From Clostridiales bacterium UBA7011 (GTDB taxonomy: Bacteria > Bacillota > Clostridia > Oscillospirales > Butyricicoccaceae): DNA of 33,846 nt. The stretch's first letter is position 1. The number at the start of each line of letters is the position of its first letter. Below the pieces are notes generated by a model. It searched no databases and was not told where the DNA came from. It saw only the letters and a program-made list of their open reading frames with translations. The stretch spans positions 1-33,846 of the forward strand of contig DJXF01000120.1 in NCBI GenBank assembly GCA_002449635.1, written 5' to 3'. Positions 1 through 6,385 of this stretch are shown here, piece by piece. Position numbers and translations under genes: made by a program.

Positions 1-22
1 TATCTTGACGGGATTTCGGCAT
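1..22 (-). CDS. Start of a leftward gene, truncated by the window edge
   Basis: Only the first seven codons (MPKSRQD) are inside the window, so no function can be given. The start is supported by an AAAGGA Shine-Dalgarno about eight bases before the ATG, and by a near-consensus promoter about 90 bp further upstream on the same strand. No competing gene occupies the region between this start and the yebC terminator. The alternative is a chance ATG, but promoter, leader and SD all agree in direction. Confidence 0.5.
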
Positions 23-42
23 GGGTAACGTCCTTTCTATCG

Positions 43-82
43 AAAAAATGGAAACAGCTTTCCCTGAACAAAAAGGGAAAGC
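43..82 (-). promoter_or_regulatory. Leader hairpin with T-run, possible attenuator
   Basis: On the minus strand an 8-bp perfect stem (GCTTTCCC/GGGAAAGC, 57-82) with a 10-base loop is followed after a short gap by six T residues (48-43). It lies between the promoter at 110-137 and the ATG at 22, so it would be transcribed in the 5' leader of the edge gene. The U-run is about eight bases from the stem, which weakens a terminator reading; a structural leader element is also possible. Confidence 0.35.
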
Positions 83-109
83 CGTCCGTCTTTGTCAGGC
101 GTATTGCAA

Positions 110-137
110 GTATAGCATTGATGCGGAGAGGTGTCAA
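110..137 (-). promoter_or_regulatory. Sigma-A-type promoter for the edge gene
   Basis: Minus strand: TTGACA (132-137), a 16-bp spacer, then TATACT (110-115). The transcript would start near 103 and carry a leader of about 80 nt before the ATG at 22. Confidence 0.6.
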
Positions 138-229
138 TGTGCGCGGTATGCTCAGCCGGTGCTTTCCGTGCATCCGGATGCGCGTGTGACACAGTCCGGT
201 CTCCCAGTGTCCAATGAACCAAAAAACGC

Positions 230-274
230 GCAGAAAGAAACCGCCGTTCCGAAACCTGCGTTTAGGAACAGCGG
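230..274 (-). terminator. Terminator of yebC
   Basis: Inverted repeat CCGCCGTTCC (241-250) / GGAACAGCGG (265-274), ten positions with one mismatch and a 14-base loop. Read leftward it is followed by a T-rich TTTCTTTCTG, as expected 27 bp after the yebC stop. Confidence 0.6.
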
Positions 275-300
275 CTGTTGTTCGGTTCAAAGACAGAGGA

Positions 301-1035
301 TTACGCCTCGGAATCCTCGTTTTCCCAGTTGTGCCAGACGTGCTGCACATCGTCGTTGTCCTCGAGGGCATCGAGCAGCTTGTGCATACGCTCGATATCG
401 TCCGCATTTTCCAGTGTGATGTAGTTAGAGGGCACCATCTGGACCTCAGCCTGTGCAAATTCCAGACCGGCAGCCTCCAGCGCTTCGCGGACAGCGGAAA
501 AATCTTCCGGAGAGGTGAATACCTGGAAACAATCGTCGTCCGCCAGGAAGTCATCCGCGCCTGCGTCCAGTGCGGTCATCATCGTTTCGTCCTCGTCGAG
601 GTCGCCACGCTCGATGACAAGCACACCCTTCTGCTCAAACTGCCAGGAGACACAGCCTGCGTTGCCGAGACCGGCGCCGAACTTGTCAAAGTAATGGCGG
701 ACATCGGCGACGGTGCGGTTGCGGTTGTCCGTCAGTGTCTCACAAATGACGGCGATACCGGACGGACCATAGCCCTCGTAAGTATTTGCTTCGTAGTTGA
801 CATTGCTGGTGTTGCCGCGGTCGAGCATGCGCTTGATGTTGTCGTTGGGGACGTTGTTTGCCTTTGCCTCGGCAATGCAGTCGCGCAGCTTGGCGTTGTT
901 ATCCGGGTTGGCAGAGCCGCCCTCTTTGATTGCGACTGCCATTTTACGGCCGATTTTCGTGAAAATCGCGGCCTTTTTTGCATCATTGGCGCCCTTTCTC
1001 TTGGCGATATTATTCCATTTCGAATGTCCAGACAT
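301..1035 (-). CDS. yebC: YebC/PmpR-family DNA-binding and translation factor
   Basis: This 244-residue protein starts with the family hallmark MSGHSKWNNIAKRKGANDAK and has the normal full length. The conserved GYGPSGIAVI segment lies near residues 88-97. Family members are cytosolic, described as transcriptional regulators (PmpR) and more recently as factors that help ribosomes pass difficult peptide stretches; which role applies here cannot be read from sequence. A GGAGGT SD precedes the ATG. It is a single-gene unit: its own promoter lies at 1112-1140 and a hairpin terminator follows the stop. The acidic C-terminus (ENEDSEA) is usual for the family. Confidence 0.96.
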   Translation of the reverse strand: MSGHSKWNNIAKRKGANDAKKAAIFTKIGRKMAVAIKEGGSANPDNNAKLRDCIAEAKANNVPNDNIKRMLDRGNTSNVNYEANTYEGYGPSGIAVICETLTDNRNRTVADVRHYFDKFGAGLGNAGCVSWQFEQKGVLVIERGDLDEDETMMTALDAGADDFLADDDCFQVFTSPEDFSAVREALEAAGLEFAQAEVQMVPSNYITLENADDIERMHKLLDALEDNDDVQHVWHNWENEDSEA

Positions 1036-1111
1036 CTGGGAGTACCTCCATTGCTTCTATCTTATCATGGGTGATTTATGTTACGTAAAATACGAAAAAT
1101 TACAACATCTA

Positions 1112-1140
1112 ATTATAACAAAAATAAAAGTGCTTTGCAA
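1112..1140 (-). promoter_or_regulatory. Promoter of yebC
   Basis: Minus strand: TTGCAA (1135-1140), a 17-bp spacer, TATAAT (1112-1117). Both boxes are near consensus, and the only gene downstream is yebC, about 75 bp away. Confidence 0.7.
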
Positions 1141-1164
1141 GCAGTGATTTTTTCGGAAAAAGCA

Positions 1165-1193
1165 GGATAATTTTGTACGCACGGGTCATACTA
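1165..1193 (+). promoter_or_regulatory. Sigma-G-like forespore promoter
   Basis: GGATA (1165-1169), a 17-bp spacer, then CATACTA (1187-1193), 24 bp before the ATG of the repeat protein. CATACTA fits the sigma-F/sigma-G -10 consensus known from small acid-soluble spore protein genes, and no good sigma-A -10 is present here. The -35 is less exact (G in place of A/C/T at its second base). Confidence 0.5.
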
Positions 1194-1217
1194 AGCAGCG
1201 AAAAGAGGTGAGCCAAT

Positions 1218-1442
1218 ATGTCTCGTAATCAGAACAACAGCGAGAAGCAGCAGTACAACCAGTCTTCTCAGAACCAGAACAACCGCTCTTCTCAGAACCA
1301 GAACAACCGCTCTTCGCAGAATCAGAACAACCAGTCTTCCCAGAATCAGAACAACCGTTCTTCGCAGAACCAGAACAATCAGTCTTCGCAGAACAACAAC
1401 CAGCAGAACAGCCGCAATCAGCATTCCTCTTCTGAGGACTGA
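1218..1442 (+). CDS. Small Asn/Gln/Ser-rich repeat protein, possibly gamma-SASP-like
   Basis: This 74-residue hydrophilic protein is built almost only of Asn, Gln and Ser, with a few Arg and a final SED. Five 8-residue units of the form SSQNQNN(R/Q) run from residue 16 to 55, followed by a decayed Asn/Gln tail. It has no membrane segment, signal peptide or known fold. An AGAGGTGAG SD precedes the ATG, and a terminator directly follows the stop, so it is a complete one-gene unit. The composition recalls gamma-type small acid-soluble spore proteins (SspE of Bacillus, also Asn/Gln-rich with internal repeats), and the sigma-G-like promoter points the same way. There is no clear sequence homology, so the spore role is inference. 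Confidence 0.75.
   Translation: MSRNQNNSEKQQYNQSSQNQNNRSSQNQNNRSSQNQNNQSSQNQNNRSSQNQNNQSSQNNNQQNSRNQHSSSED
1263..1382 (+). repeat. Five in-frame 24-bp tandem repeats
   Basis: Each unit encodes SSQNQNNR or SSQNQNNQ. Units differ at silent sites (tct/tcg/tcc, aac/aat) and at the last codon (cgc/cgt or cag). Being 24 bp long, gain or loss of a unit would keep the frame. Confidence 0.85.
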
Positions 1443-1450
1443 CCTGCGGG

Positions 1451-1482
1451 ACGGGGAGAGCATTTGCTTTCCCCGTTTTTTT
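1451..1482 (+). terminator. Terminator of the repeat-protein gene
   Basis: Stem ACGGGGAGAGC / GCTTTCCCCGT around an ATTT loop with a single G-T pair, followed by seven T residues. It starts nine bases after the stop and touches the end of the convergent mrnC. Confidence 0.85.
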
Positions 1483-1906
1483 ACTTCCGGGAGGCCCAGG
1501 CCTGCGCGGCGGGCAGGGCCGCCTCGAACAGCTCGTTGAGCCGGTCATATTGTCCGCGCAGGTACAGCCAGCCGAACAGCGATTCCACGGCGGTTGCAAG
1601 CGCATACTCCATGGGAGAGGAGGATTTGGGAATGCTTTTCGGTCGGGAATTGCGCCCGTGGCGAAAAACGGCGTCCTCGTCTTCGGTCAGCAGCGGCTGG
1701 ATGGCATGTGCGGCTGCGGCCTGTGCACCGGCGCAGACGAGACGAATGGTCTCATGGTGCAGATTTCGGCTGGTAACGAGACCGGAGCTCGTCAGATAGC
1801 CGCGCACCATCAATTCATATACGCTGTCGCCCATGTGAGCGAGTGCAAGTGCACTGCACTGCCGCAGGGCGTGGTCATCCATCATGGGATGCAGATAATC
1901 AGTCAT
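1481..1906 (-). CDS. mrnC: Mini-ribonuclease III
   Basis: At 141 residues this is the size of Mini-III enzymes, which consist of an RNase III catalytic domain without the double-stranded-RNA-binding domain. The RNase III signature is visible as HMGDSVYEL (residues 24-32, catalytic Asp27) and the second acidic site as ATAVESLFGWLYL (Glu108). Known members mature 23S rRNA in Firmicutes. Gene order in many relatives places it next to cysS; here it stands alone, convergent with the repeat protein and divergent from thioredoxin. The start is the ATG with an AAAGG about 11 bases upstream. Confidence 0.92.
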   Translation of the reverse strand: MTDYLHPMMDDHALRQCSALALAHMGDSVYELMVRGYLTSSGLVTSRNLHHETIRLVCAGAQAAAAHAIQPLLTEDEDAVFRHGRNSRPKSIPKSSSPMEYALATAVESLFGWLYLRGQYDRLNELFEAALPAAQAWASRK

Positions 1907-1979
1907 TGTTTGCTCTGCCTTTCATCCGGCTGCGGCAGAACTGCCCCGCCGGAAATTTTCTGTTTTCAACAAAAAAGAA

Positions 1980-2008
1980 TTCCCTTTGTATCAAAAACAA
2001 GGTATAAT
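1980..2008 (+). promoter_or_regulatory. Promoter of the thioredoxin gene
   Basis: TATAAT at 2003-2008 with a weaker TTCCCT (1980-1985) 17 bp upstream. The leader to the ATG at 2098 is about 80 nt. Confidence 0.55.
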
Positions 2009-2097
2009 ATCCATGTGCTTCATTATATCGCATTTCAAATGCATTTCCAATGGGCAGAACTGCCGAGAGAACTGCGTTTTTAGAAAGGATGATTGTT

Positions 2098-2427
2098 ATG
2101 TCTATCATACATATTACAGAAGAAACCTTCGATTCAGAGGTGCTGCAGGCGCCGGTGCCTGTGCTTGTGGATTTCTGGGCGGAATGGTGCGGCCCGTGCC
2201 GGATGCTCGCGCCCATTGTCGAGGAGCTGGCACAGGAGTACGTCGGCAGGCTGCGCGTGGTCAAAATTGACATCGACGAACAGCCGAAGCTGGCGCTTGT
2301 GCACAAGGTGCTGTCTATTCCGACGGTCAGCCTGTATGTGCACGGAAAGGAAGTCAAACGGCTCATCGGACTGCGCGACAAGCCAGAGCTTGCGGCGGCC
2401 ATTGAAGAGGCGCTCGGCAAGGTCTGA
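2098..2427 (+). CDS. trxA: Thioredoxin
   Basis: This 109-residue single-domain protein has the active site WCGPC (Cys31 and Cys34) after the buried DFWAEW strand, and the cis-proline loop IPTVSLY. It is a cytosolic dithiol reductant for ribonucleotide reductase, methionine sulfoxide reductase and similar enzymes. The start at 2098 is chosen because AAAGGA lies eight bases before it; upstream in-frame codons would add an unrelated tail. No thioredoxin reductase gene is adjacent, so this is a monocistronic copy ended by a palindromic terminator. The paralogue number cannot be known from the window. Confidence 0.95.
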   Translation: MSIIHITEETFDSEVLQAPVPVLVDFWAEWCGPCRMLAPIVEELAQEYVGRLRVVKIDIDEQPKLALVHKVLSIPTVSLYVHGKEVKRLIGLRDKPELAAAIEEALGKV

Positions 2428-2442
2428 ACCGGAAGAATACAG

Positions 2443-2476
2443 GAAGACGCCATGCCGCGGCATGGCGTCTTCTTTT
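2443..2476. terminator. Perfect 30-bp palindrome between convergent genes
   Basis: A 30-bp perfect palindrome (2443-2472, arms starting GAAGACGCC) is followed by TTTT on the plus strand. It lies between the thioredoxin stop and the stop of the convergent lipoprotein gene, so it can serve both, although the minus side lacks a clear T-run. Confidence 0.75.
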
Positions 2477-2492
2477 GCGCGCTTATGCGGAT

Positions 2493-3512
2493 TTACTGTG
2501 CATTGCTGACAGAAATGGTATAGTATTTTCCGTCCAGCCAAAGGAAAAAGATATCGCCCTCTGCAGGAGCTTCGGACAGCTCAAATATCATGTGGGTCAT
2601 TGCCGTGCTGCCCGCCGCAATGGTTCCCGCATATTTCAAGTCGTTGTCCTGCTCAATGGCGAGCGTTGCGGGCTCGATCAGCCCGTTTTTCTGCATGCGG
2701 CCGCTGTACAATGTGCCGAGGGAAACCGGCGCACTGCCGTTGTTGCTGACTTCAATGGCGATATCCGCCATGCGGCTGCCCTCGGCCTGAGAGACCAGTT
2801 CGTAGCCGCCGCCGGCATCGGTCAGCGCTTTTACCTTGTCGCTGACCACAGCGGATTTGAGGGTCAGCTGTGCGCCGCTTTTGGATGTCAGCGGGGTGTC
2901 CGCGGTGAAGGGCGTGCCGACGGGCGTCAGCTTGCTCAGTCTGCACCGATAGGTATCGGGGGAATCCGGCAGGGAAAACTGTACGGCAGGGTCAGACTTC
3001 GCGGCATCCGCCGGCAGCATGAGCACATAATGCAGGCGAACGGTTTTGCCGCTCTCAATGCTTTCTATATCGTCCAGCGCAGTGCCGTCGGCGTTTTCTG
3101 CGAGCACCATGGAGTCGGAATACTCCTCGTCATCTGCCGTACAGAAGAAGAACAGGTCGCGGCTCAGCTTCACCGGCTTGGTTCCGGTGTTTTCCACCGA
3201 TGCGATGCAGTCGAGATAGAGCAAATCCCCGGCCTTATCGGTATCCTGATCTTCGTTGGGCGTCGCTGTATAGGACATAATTGCGCCGTCTTCTGCGGAT
3301 GTCAGCGGTGCCATCGCGCAGTCGGACAGAAGTGCCGCTTCGACAGTGACCGATGCGCGGTCGGCTGCATATACTTTGCCGAGGGAAAAGGCATGCGTTT
3401 CGCCTTTCAGAACACCGTCAACGGCCTGCTTTACCATATCTGTGCCGCAGCCGGTCAGACTGCCCAGCAGCAGTCCGCCTGTGAGACAAAGTGCCAGAAT
3501 TTTGCGTTTCAT
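2493..3512 (-). CDS. Secreted lipoprotein with two Ig-like (DUF4352/DUF5067-like) halves
   Basis: This 339-residue protein begins with a lipoprotein signal: MKRK, a hydrophobic stretch, and the lipobox LTGC with Cys22 as the predicted lipid-modified residue. The mature part contains two similar beta-rich segments, each with an 'N(N/T)G(S/T)xPVxL' strand motif (ENTGTKPVKL and SNNGSAPVSL), typical of the DUF4352/DUF5067 extracellular fold. Its function is unknown. The start at 3512 is fixed by a GAAAGGAGCT SD and by the signal peptide; a longer reading frame upstream adds 31 unlikely residues. It is flanked by terminators on both sides, so it forms a single-gene unit. Confidence 0.85.
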   Translation of the reverse strand: MKRKILALCLTGGLLLGSLTGCGTDMVKQAVDGVLKGETHAFSLGKVYAADRASVTVEAALLSDCAMAPLTSAEDGAIMSYTATPNEDQDTDKAGDLLYLDCIASVENTGTKPVKLSRDLFFFCTADDEEYSDSMVLAENADGTALDDIESIESGKTVRLHYVLMLPADAAKSDPAVQFSLPDSPDTYRCRLSKLTPVGTPFTADTPLTSKSGAQLTLKSAVVSDKVKALTDAGGGYELVSQAEGSRMADIAIEVSNNGSAPVSLGTLYSGRMQKNGLIEPATLAIEQDNDLKYAGTIAAGSTAMTHMIFELSEAPAEGDIFFLWLDGKYYTISVSNAQ

Positions 3513-3640
3513 CGTAGGGAGCTCCTTTCGCTTGCTGCTTTTTCGACAGTATACCATACTTTGCGGCAGACGGGCAAGCATGCTTCTGGAGGAAATTGAC
3601 AGCATACCGGCGGAAGAGGACGGGCAAGCTGAAATATGCG

Positions 3641-3678
3641 AAAAAAATCGGGCTTTCTCCGAAGAGAGAGCCCGATTT
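3641..3678 (-). terminator. Terminator of gap
   Basis: Minus strand: a 15-bp stem with one mismatch (arms 3664-3678 and 3645-3659) around a 4-base loop, continuing into seven T residues. It begins 20 bp after the gap stop codon. Confidence 0.9.
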
Positions 3679-3697
3679 ACGTCAAAAAGTGCAGAAA

Positions 3698-4726
3698 TTA
3701 CTCGGCGTCAACCTTAGCCATGTGCTCGATGAGCATCAGCAGCTTGTTGGAGTAACCCCATTCGTTGTCATACCAGGAAACAACCTTTACGAAGGTGTCG
3801 GTCAGGTATACGCCTGCGGTTGCATCGAAGATCGAGGTGCGGGCATCGCCCAGGAAGTCAGAAGAAACAACTGCGTCCTCAGTGTAGCCCAGTACGCCCT
3901 TCAGGCCGCCCTCTTCCAGCGGAGTCTCTGCAGCCTTCTTCATTGCGTTGCAGATATCTTCCTTGGTAGCCGGGTTAGCCAGGTTGCAGGTCAGGTCAAC
4001 AACGGAAACGTCCAGCGTCGGAACACGCATGGAGATACCGGTCAGCTTGCCGTTCAGCTTCGGATAAACCTTGCCGACTGCCTTTGCAGCGCCGGTGGAA
4101 GACGGAATGATGTTGCCGGAAGCAGCACGGCCGCCGCGCCAGTCCTTCTTGGACGGACCGTCGACAGTCTTCTGGGTGCCGGTGGTGGAATGAACGGTGG
4201 TCATCAGACCGGTGGTGATGCCGAATGCTTCGTCCAGAACCTTCGCGATCGGTGCGAGGCAGTTCGTGGTGCAGGAAGCGTTGGATACGAAGGTCATATC
4301 CTTGGTGTAGGTGTCCTGGTTAACGCCCATAACGAACATCGGGGTGTCGTCCTTGGACGGAGCGGACATGATAACCTTCTTAGCGCCGCCATCGATATGA
4401 GCCTGAGCCTTCTCCTTGGTCAGGAATACGCCGGTGGACTCAACAACATAGTCAACGCCGGACTCGCCCCAGGGAATCTCAGCCGGATTCATGCATGCAA
4501 AGAACTTGACTTCCTTGCCGTCAACGATGATGGAGTTGTCCGTGTACTCGATGGTGCCGGTGTACTGGCCATGCATGGTGTCGTAACGCAGCATGTATGC
4601 CATGTAATCCGGAGTCATGAACGGATCGTTAACAGCGACAAAGTCGATGTTCGGATTGGAAAGACCAGCACGGAAAACCATGCGGCCGATGCGGCCGAAG
4701 CCGTTGATGCCTACTTTGATACCCAT
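3698..4726 (-). CDS. gap: Glyceraldehyde-3-phosphate dehydrogenase, type I
   Basis: This 342-residue enzyme of normal length converts glyceraldehyde 3-phosphate, phosphate and NAD+ to 1,3-bisphosphoglycerate in glycolysis. The Rossmann loop is GINGFGRIGR at residues 6-15, the adenine-ribose region AVNDP suggests NAD rather than NADP, and the catalytic site is SNASCTTN with Cys152; His179 lies in TTVHS. A good SD (AAGGAGGATATA) precedes the ATG. It is monocistronic: pgk and tpi, its frequent neighbours, are absent here. A strong promoter and terminator bracket it, which fits high constitutive expression. Confidence 0.98.
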   Translation of the reverse strand: MGIKVGINGFGRIGRMVFRAGLSNPNIDFVAVNDPFMTPDYMAYMLRYDTMHGQYTGTIEYTDNSIIVDGKEVKFFACMNPAEIPWGESGVDYVVESTGVFLTKEKAQAHIDGGAKKVIMSAPSKDDTPMFVMGVNQDTYTKDMTFVSNASCTTNCLAPIAKVLDEAFGITTGLMTTVHSTTGTQKTVDGPSKKDWRGGRAASGNIIPSSTGAAKAVGKVYPKLNGKLTGISMRVPTLDVSVVDLTCNLANPATKEDICNAMKKAAETPLEEGGLKGVLGYTEDAVVSSDFLGDARTSIFDATAGVYLTDTFVKVVSWYDNEWGYSNKLLMLIEHMAKVDAE

Positions 4727-4774
4727 AGTAGTATATCCTCCTTGTTATTTATCCTGTTTTACTGGAACGAGTAT

Positions 4775-4803
4775 ATTATACACGGAAAACGGGCGCCGTG
4801 CAA
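4775..4803 (-). promoter_or_regulatory. Promoter of gap
   Basis: Minus strand: TTGCAC (4798-4803), a 17-bp spacer, TATAAT (4775-4780), with the ATG about 50 bp downstream. Confidence 0.7.
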
Positions 4804-4876
4804 TAACTGTTTTGTATAAATTGCAGACAGAAATTCCGCGGTTTTTCATATTTCATGTTCAGAATTTCACAAAGTC

Positions 4877-4885
4877 TGTTATAAT
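4877..4885 (+). promoter_or_regulatory. Extended -10 promoter of the kinase-like gene
   Basis: TGtTATAAT (4877-4885) is a full extended -10. The -35 region is poor, which is acceptable for this promoter class. Transcription would start near 4892, so the in-frame TTG at 4894 would be almost leaderless. This favours the GTG at 4942 as the start. Confidence 0.55.
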
Positions 4886-4941
4886 ATAGTCAATTGTTTG
4901 TCGAATCATGCAACAATTTGCAGAATGAGGGTGAGGAAACC

Positions 4942-6060
4942 GTGAAAATTGTGGAAGACATGCCGTCGGGCGGCCGTATTGAGCCGCCGGAGACGGATGC
5001 TTTTTTTGATATGCTGCCGCCGGAGCTGTTCGCGGCAGTCTGCAGGGGCGTGGATGCCGACATGCATCCGATGGCGCTGGTGTCCGGGGAGCTGATGGTG
5101 CTGCGGCAGACCGATGCGTGTGCCGGACTGCTCCAAGAGGGCGCGTTCTACTCGCTGGAGAGCGTGCTCCAGCCGTCCGTGTGTGACAGTGTGCGCCGGA
5201 GCATTCAGTCGCGGACGGAGCACACGATTGCCGTCATGCTGGCGGGACAGCCGTGGCAGATGCGCATTGTGCCGACGGACGGCGGTGCGCTGCTGGTTTT
5301 CCTGCGGGAGCTGTCTCATCAGGCGGGTGTGTCCATGGCGGCGGCACGCCTGCGGGAGAGCGCGTCACACCTGCTGCTGCAGGCAGACGGTCTTGCGCTG
5401 GGCGGCATGGAGGAGGATGCCTGTGTGCTGCGCCGCGAGGCGCTTCGCATTTTGCGGCAGGCAAATCATGCCCAGATGCTGTCCGGCGCGCCCGAGCCGA
5501 TGCAGTGGGAGCTGTGCAGCACAGGTGAGCTGCTGCACCTTGCCGCGGACCAGCTGGCGCGCCGGGGCGTCAAGGTGAGCGTACAGGTGTCGGAAGAAGT
5601 CAGCCTGCGCGCGGACAGAGGGCTGCAGCTCTCCGCGCTGATGACCCTCGTTTCCAACAGCCTGCGCTATGGCGGTGAGAAGGTGCGCATCGCGCTGCGG
5701 GCCGACAGGCTGGAGGACGGGGACGGTGTGGTGTTCTGCGTGGATGACAGCGGCGCCGGGCTGTCGGATGAGGCGCTGATGCACATGAACAACACCTGGC
5801 GCAGACCGGACGCGGAGCCCGGCGGCTGGGGTCTGGGCATTCCGTATGCCAGGCGGATTGCCGAGCTGCACGGCGGCGTACTGGTATTTGTTCACCTGCC
5901 GGACGGCGGGTGCGGCGCGCGGCTCAGTCTCCCGCTGCATCCGGAGGACGGTCTGCTGGGAACGGAAACCGATTACCGCATGGGCCTTGCGTCGGGAGTT
6001 TCCAGCGCGGATATCGAGCTTTCCGACGCGCTGGAGGCAGATGCCTACCGCCTGCTGTGA
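4942..6060 (+). CDS. Soluble histidine-kinase-like ATPase, unusual
   Basis: This 372-residue protein starts at GTG 4942 behind GTGAGGAAAC. It has no membrane segment. Residues 1-118 resemble a PAS-type sensor only loosely. A helical region 119-180 contains ELSHQAG with His126, the best phospho-acceptor candidate but not a standard H-box (no Pro after it). The C-terminal HATPase_c fold is clear: N-box around Asn239 (LVSNSLRYG), G1 DDSGAGL near 268-274, G2 GGWGLGI at 294-300, and a final IAELHGG helix. No response regulator follows; rnfC comes next, 325 bp later and with its own promoter. It could be an orphan kinase, or an ATPase that does not phosphorylate histidine. Confidence 0.8.
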   Translation: MKIVEDMPSGGRIEPPETDAFFDMLPPELFAAVCRGVDADMHPMALVSGELMVLRQTDACAGLLQEGAFYSLESVLQPSVCDSVRRSIQSRTEHTIAVMLAGQPWQMRIVPTDGGALLVFLRELSHQAGVSMAAARLRESASHLLLQADGLALGGMEEDACVLRREALRILRQANHAQMLSGAPEPMQWELCSTGELLHLAADQLARRGVKVSVQVSEEVSLRADRGLQLSALMTLVSNSLRYGGEKVRIALRADRLEDGDGVVFCVDDSGAGLSDEALMHMNNTWRRPDAEPGGWGLGIPYARRIAELHGGVLVFVHLPDGGCGARLSLPLHPEDGLLGTETDYRMGLASGVSSADIELSDALEADAYRLL

Positions 6061-6208
6061 GCGGCCGAAGCAGATCGGCAGGTGAGAAAAGTTCGCATTT
6101 GTGTGCAAAATGCCAGAAAAAACCCACAAATACCCGAAACAGAAACAACGTATACAGAAAAACAAGGAAAAAATTTGTTGATTTGTGTTATTTTTTTTGT
6201 AAATTTCC

Positions 6209-6238
6209 TTGCGTTTCTGGTGGGAATGACGGTATAAT
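6209..6238 (+). promoter_or_regulatory. Promoter of the rnf operon
   Basis: TTGCGT (6209-6214), an 18-bp spacer, then TATAAT (6233-6238), inside an AT-rich stretch. The upstream part of this gap (6061-6208) is AT-rich and shows no gene or clear hairpin. Confidence 0.65.
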
Positions 6239-6257
6239 CTAATGTATAGTGCTGTGC

Positions 6258-6359
6258 CCTCCGGCGGAGGTGCGCGGCGCGCGCGGCGACCGTGTCCGGC
6301 TTGCGGGGGGACGGATGCCGCGCGGTCAAATTCGTCTGCGGTGCGGTCACTGACCGCAC
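6258..6359 (+). promoter_or_regulatory. GC-rich structured 5' leader of rnfC
   Basis: The transcript between the promoter and the rnfC ATG is very GC-rich and can form three hairpins. These are CCTCC/GGAGG around GGC (6258-6270), an 8-bp outer stem CGCGCGGC/GCCGCGCG (6280-6287 with 6317-6324) enclosing a second stem (6290-6297 with 6309-6314), and GTGCGGTCA/TGACCGCAC (6341-6359). No U-run follows any of them and the SD AGAGGTG remains free. I do not recognise a known riboswitch class. Confidence 0.5.
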
Positions 6360-6385
6360 AAAATGAACAGAGAGGTGAATCCATA

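Noticed and set aside
21..419. Plus-strand ORF at the window start
   Set aside because: It overlaps the yebC end antisense, crosses two hairpins and has no SD.
1263..1382. Tandem repeats as a CRISPR array
   Set aside because: The units are directly adjacent without spacers and encode protein in frame.
1186..1605. Minus-strand Cys/Ser-repeat protein opposite the Asn/Gln repeats
   Set aside because: It is only the reverse reading of the 24-bp repeats, with no SD, and it overlaps mrnC.
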